DNA from: Clostridiales bacterium
Lineage (GTDB): Bacteria > Bacillota > Clostridia > Lachnospirales > CAG-274
DNA: 7,201 bases
Assembly: GCA_021202835.1 (NCBI GenBank)
Contig: JAJQCI010000001.1
Coordinates: forward strand, 1 to 7,201
Reading direction: 5' to 3'
Below, piece after piece: positions 6,190 to 7,201 of this stretch (position 1 is its first letter; every line of letters begins with the position of its first letter). A program made the translations under genes and the position numbers. The notes below the pieces were generated by a model. It was not told the DNA's origin and made no database searches. It saw nothing but the letters and a program-made list of their open reading frames with translations.

Positions 6190-7128
6190 ATGAATATGAA
6201 GGAAAAGCTTTTGACGAATACGGCTGTTGTGTGTGTGTTGGCGCTTTTATGCTGTCTTTTGTGGGGGAGCGCCTTCCCCTGTATAAAAATAGGCTACGAG
6301 CTTTTTGACATAGCCGGAAGCGACAGCGGAACACAGATTTTGTTTGCTGGCTGCCGATTTACTCTTGCCGGAATTTTAACCGTTATAATAGGCAGTGTTT
6401 TAAACAGAGGTGTTTTGCTGCCTAAAAAAACATCTCTTAAATATGTTATAAAGCTGTGTTTTTTTCAAACAGTAGCGCAGTACATATTTTTCTATATAGG
6501 CCTTGCCCATACCTCGGGAGTAAGGGCCTCTATAATAGAAGGCTCAAACGTGTTTTTGGCGCTCTTGTTTGCCTGTCTTGCCTTTAAGCTCGAAAAACTG
6601 ACGGTGAGAAAATTTCTGGGCTGTTTAATAGGCTTTTTGGGGGTTATAACCGTAAATTTAAACGGTGAAATTTTGGGCTTCAATCTTTTAGGCGACGGCT
6701 TTATTTTCTTTTCCGCCGCAGCCTACGCCGTTTCCTCCGGACTTATAAAAATATATTCCCGTGAAGAAAACCCCGTAACATTAAGCGGCTGGCAGTTTTT
6801 TGCCGGCGGAATAATTATGGTTTTGGCAGGGCTTATTTTGGGCGGAAAAATAACCGTCGTTACCTCTGCAGGAGCTCTTATGCTTCTTTACCTTGCCTTC
6901 GTTTCGGCCTTTGCTTATTCCCTTTGGGGCATTCTATTAAAATATAACCCTGTTTCAAAGGTGGCCGTTATAGGCTTCAGCAATCCCGTCTTCGGGGTTA
7001 TTCTTTCGGCGGTTCTTTTAGGCGAAAAAAATCAGGCCCTAAGCCCCTTAAGCCTTGCGGCCCTTATTCTTGTCTGCATAGGAATTTATATTGTAAACGC
7101 AAAAGGCAAGGAAAGTCCCGAGACATAA
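6190..7128 (+). CDS. EamA-family (DMT superfamily) membrane transporter
   Basis: The 312-residue protein is an inner-membrane carrier of the drug/metabolite transporter superfamily. About ten hydrophobic helices are visible, near residues 10-30, 48-72, 85-104, 114-132, 138-157, 168-188, 199-217, 226-250, 256-278 and 285-303. They form two EamA repeats (about 14-157 and 169-303). Family marks include LLWGSAFP at 23-30 in the first helix, the EGSNVFLALLFA stretch at 117-128, and the matching FSNPVFGVILSAVLLGE at 263-279 in the second repeat. Family members export amino acids, metabolites or drugs; the substrate here cannot be told. AGGAAG (6171-6176) lies 13 bases before the ATG at 6190, rather far, so the ATG at 6196 is a possible but even more distant alternative. 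A tiny frame, ATG at 6179 ending at the TGA 6191-6193, overlaps the start and could reduce or couple translation. Confidence 0.9.
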   Translation: MNMKEKLLTNTAVVCVLALLCCLLWGSAFPCIKIGYELFDIAGSDSGTQILFAGCRFTLAGILTVIIGSVLNRGVLLPKKTSLKYVIKLCFFQTVAQYIFFYIGLAHTSGVRASIIEGSNVFLALLFACLAFKLEKLTVRKFLGCLIGFLGVITVNLNGEILGFNLLGDGFIFFSAAAYAVSSGLIKIYSREENPVTLSGWQFFAGGIIMVLAGLILGGKITVVTSAGALMLLYLAFVSAFAYSLWGILLKYNPVSKVAVIGFSNPVFGVILSAVLLGEKNQALSPLSLAALILVCIGIYIVNAKGKESPET

Positions 7129-7174
7129 TATTTATATAATCTGCACATTTTTTGTATAAAAAAACAAAAATTTC

Positions 7175-7201
7175 TTGACAGTTTTTTTTAATGGTTTATA
7201 A
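7175..7201 (+). promoter_or_regulatory. Consensus promoter cut by the right edge of the window
   Basis: A perfect -35 box TTGACA (7175-7180) is followed after 16 bases by TATAA (7197-7201), where the window ends. It would drive a rightward gene outside the window. No GC-rich terminator lies between the transporter stop codon and this promoter; only an AT-only hairpin (7149-7155 with 7164-7170) is seen. Confidence 0.6.

Noticed and set aside
6008..6334. Open frame of 108 codons on the minus strand across the methyltransferase-transporter junction
   Set aside because: It overlaps two well-supported genes in antisense and resembles no known family.
7149..7170. Terminator after the transporter gene
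   Set aside because: The stem is 7 bp and almost only A-T pairs around an 8-base loop, without a following U-run; too weak for an intrinsic terminator.

Overview
The window carries four complete protein genes on two divergent arms, plus short regulatory regions. It looks like chromosomal DNA of a Gram-positive anaerobe of the class Clostridia, probably a plant-fibre or pectin degrader from a gut or similar habitat. The grounds are AGGAGG-type ribosome sites, near-consensus sigma-A promoters, a secreted pectate lyase ending in a type I dockerin with Thr/Glu-rich linkers, and Bacillus-type versions of Pdp and of the RlmL-like methyltransferase. The genus cannot be fixed from the sequence.

Left arm, minus strand. 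A pectate lyase of polysaccharide lyase family 1 (4763 down to 1491) is read towards the left edge. It is followed, after 110 bases containing a strong hairpin, by pyrimidine-nucleoside phosphorylase (1380 down to 76), which ends at a hairpin plus U-tract terminator near the left edge. The lyase is a 1090-residue modular secreted enzyme: signal peptide, fibronectin-III-like domain, PL1 catalytic domain, two related beta-rich modules, a third beta-rich module, three TTE-type linkers, and a dockerin.

Centre, about 4764-5023. This is a divergent regulatory region. Each arm has an extended -10 promoter. Between the two -35 boxes lie a perfect 16-base AT palindrome and a 10-base inverted repeat. 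The rightward promoter overlaps the upstream in-frame TTG and ATG codons of the methyltransferase frame, so the true start is the ATG at 5024.

Right arm, plus strand. A THUMP-domain RNA methyltransferase of the RlmL/YpsC type (5024-6160) is followed after 29 bases by a ten-helix EamA-family (DMT) transporter (6190-7128); the two probably form one transcript. A consensus -35 box and the start of a -10 box at the right edge suggest another rightward gene outside the window.

The genes do not form an obvious single pathway. The lyase cuts pectin outside the cell, Pdp salvages pyrimidine nucleosides, the methyltransferase modifies rRNA, and the transporter has no substrate that can be named. No mobile element, CRISPR array, tRNA, rRNA or defence system was seen. 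The least ordinary parts are the unassigned modules of the lyase, a Ser-to-Cys change in the Pdp phosphate site, and the symmetric elements in the divergent promoter region.
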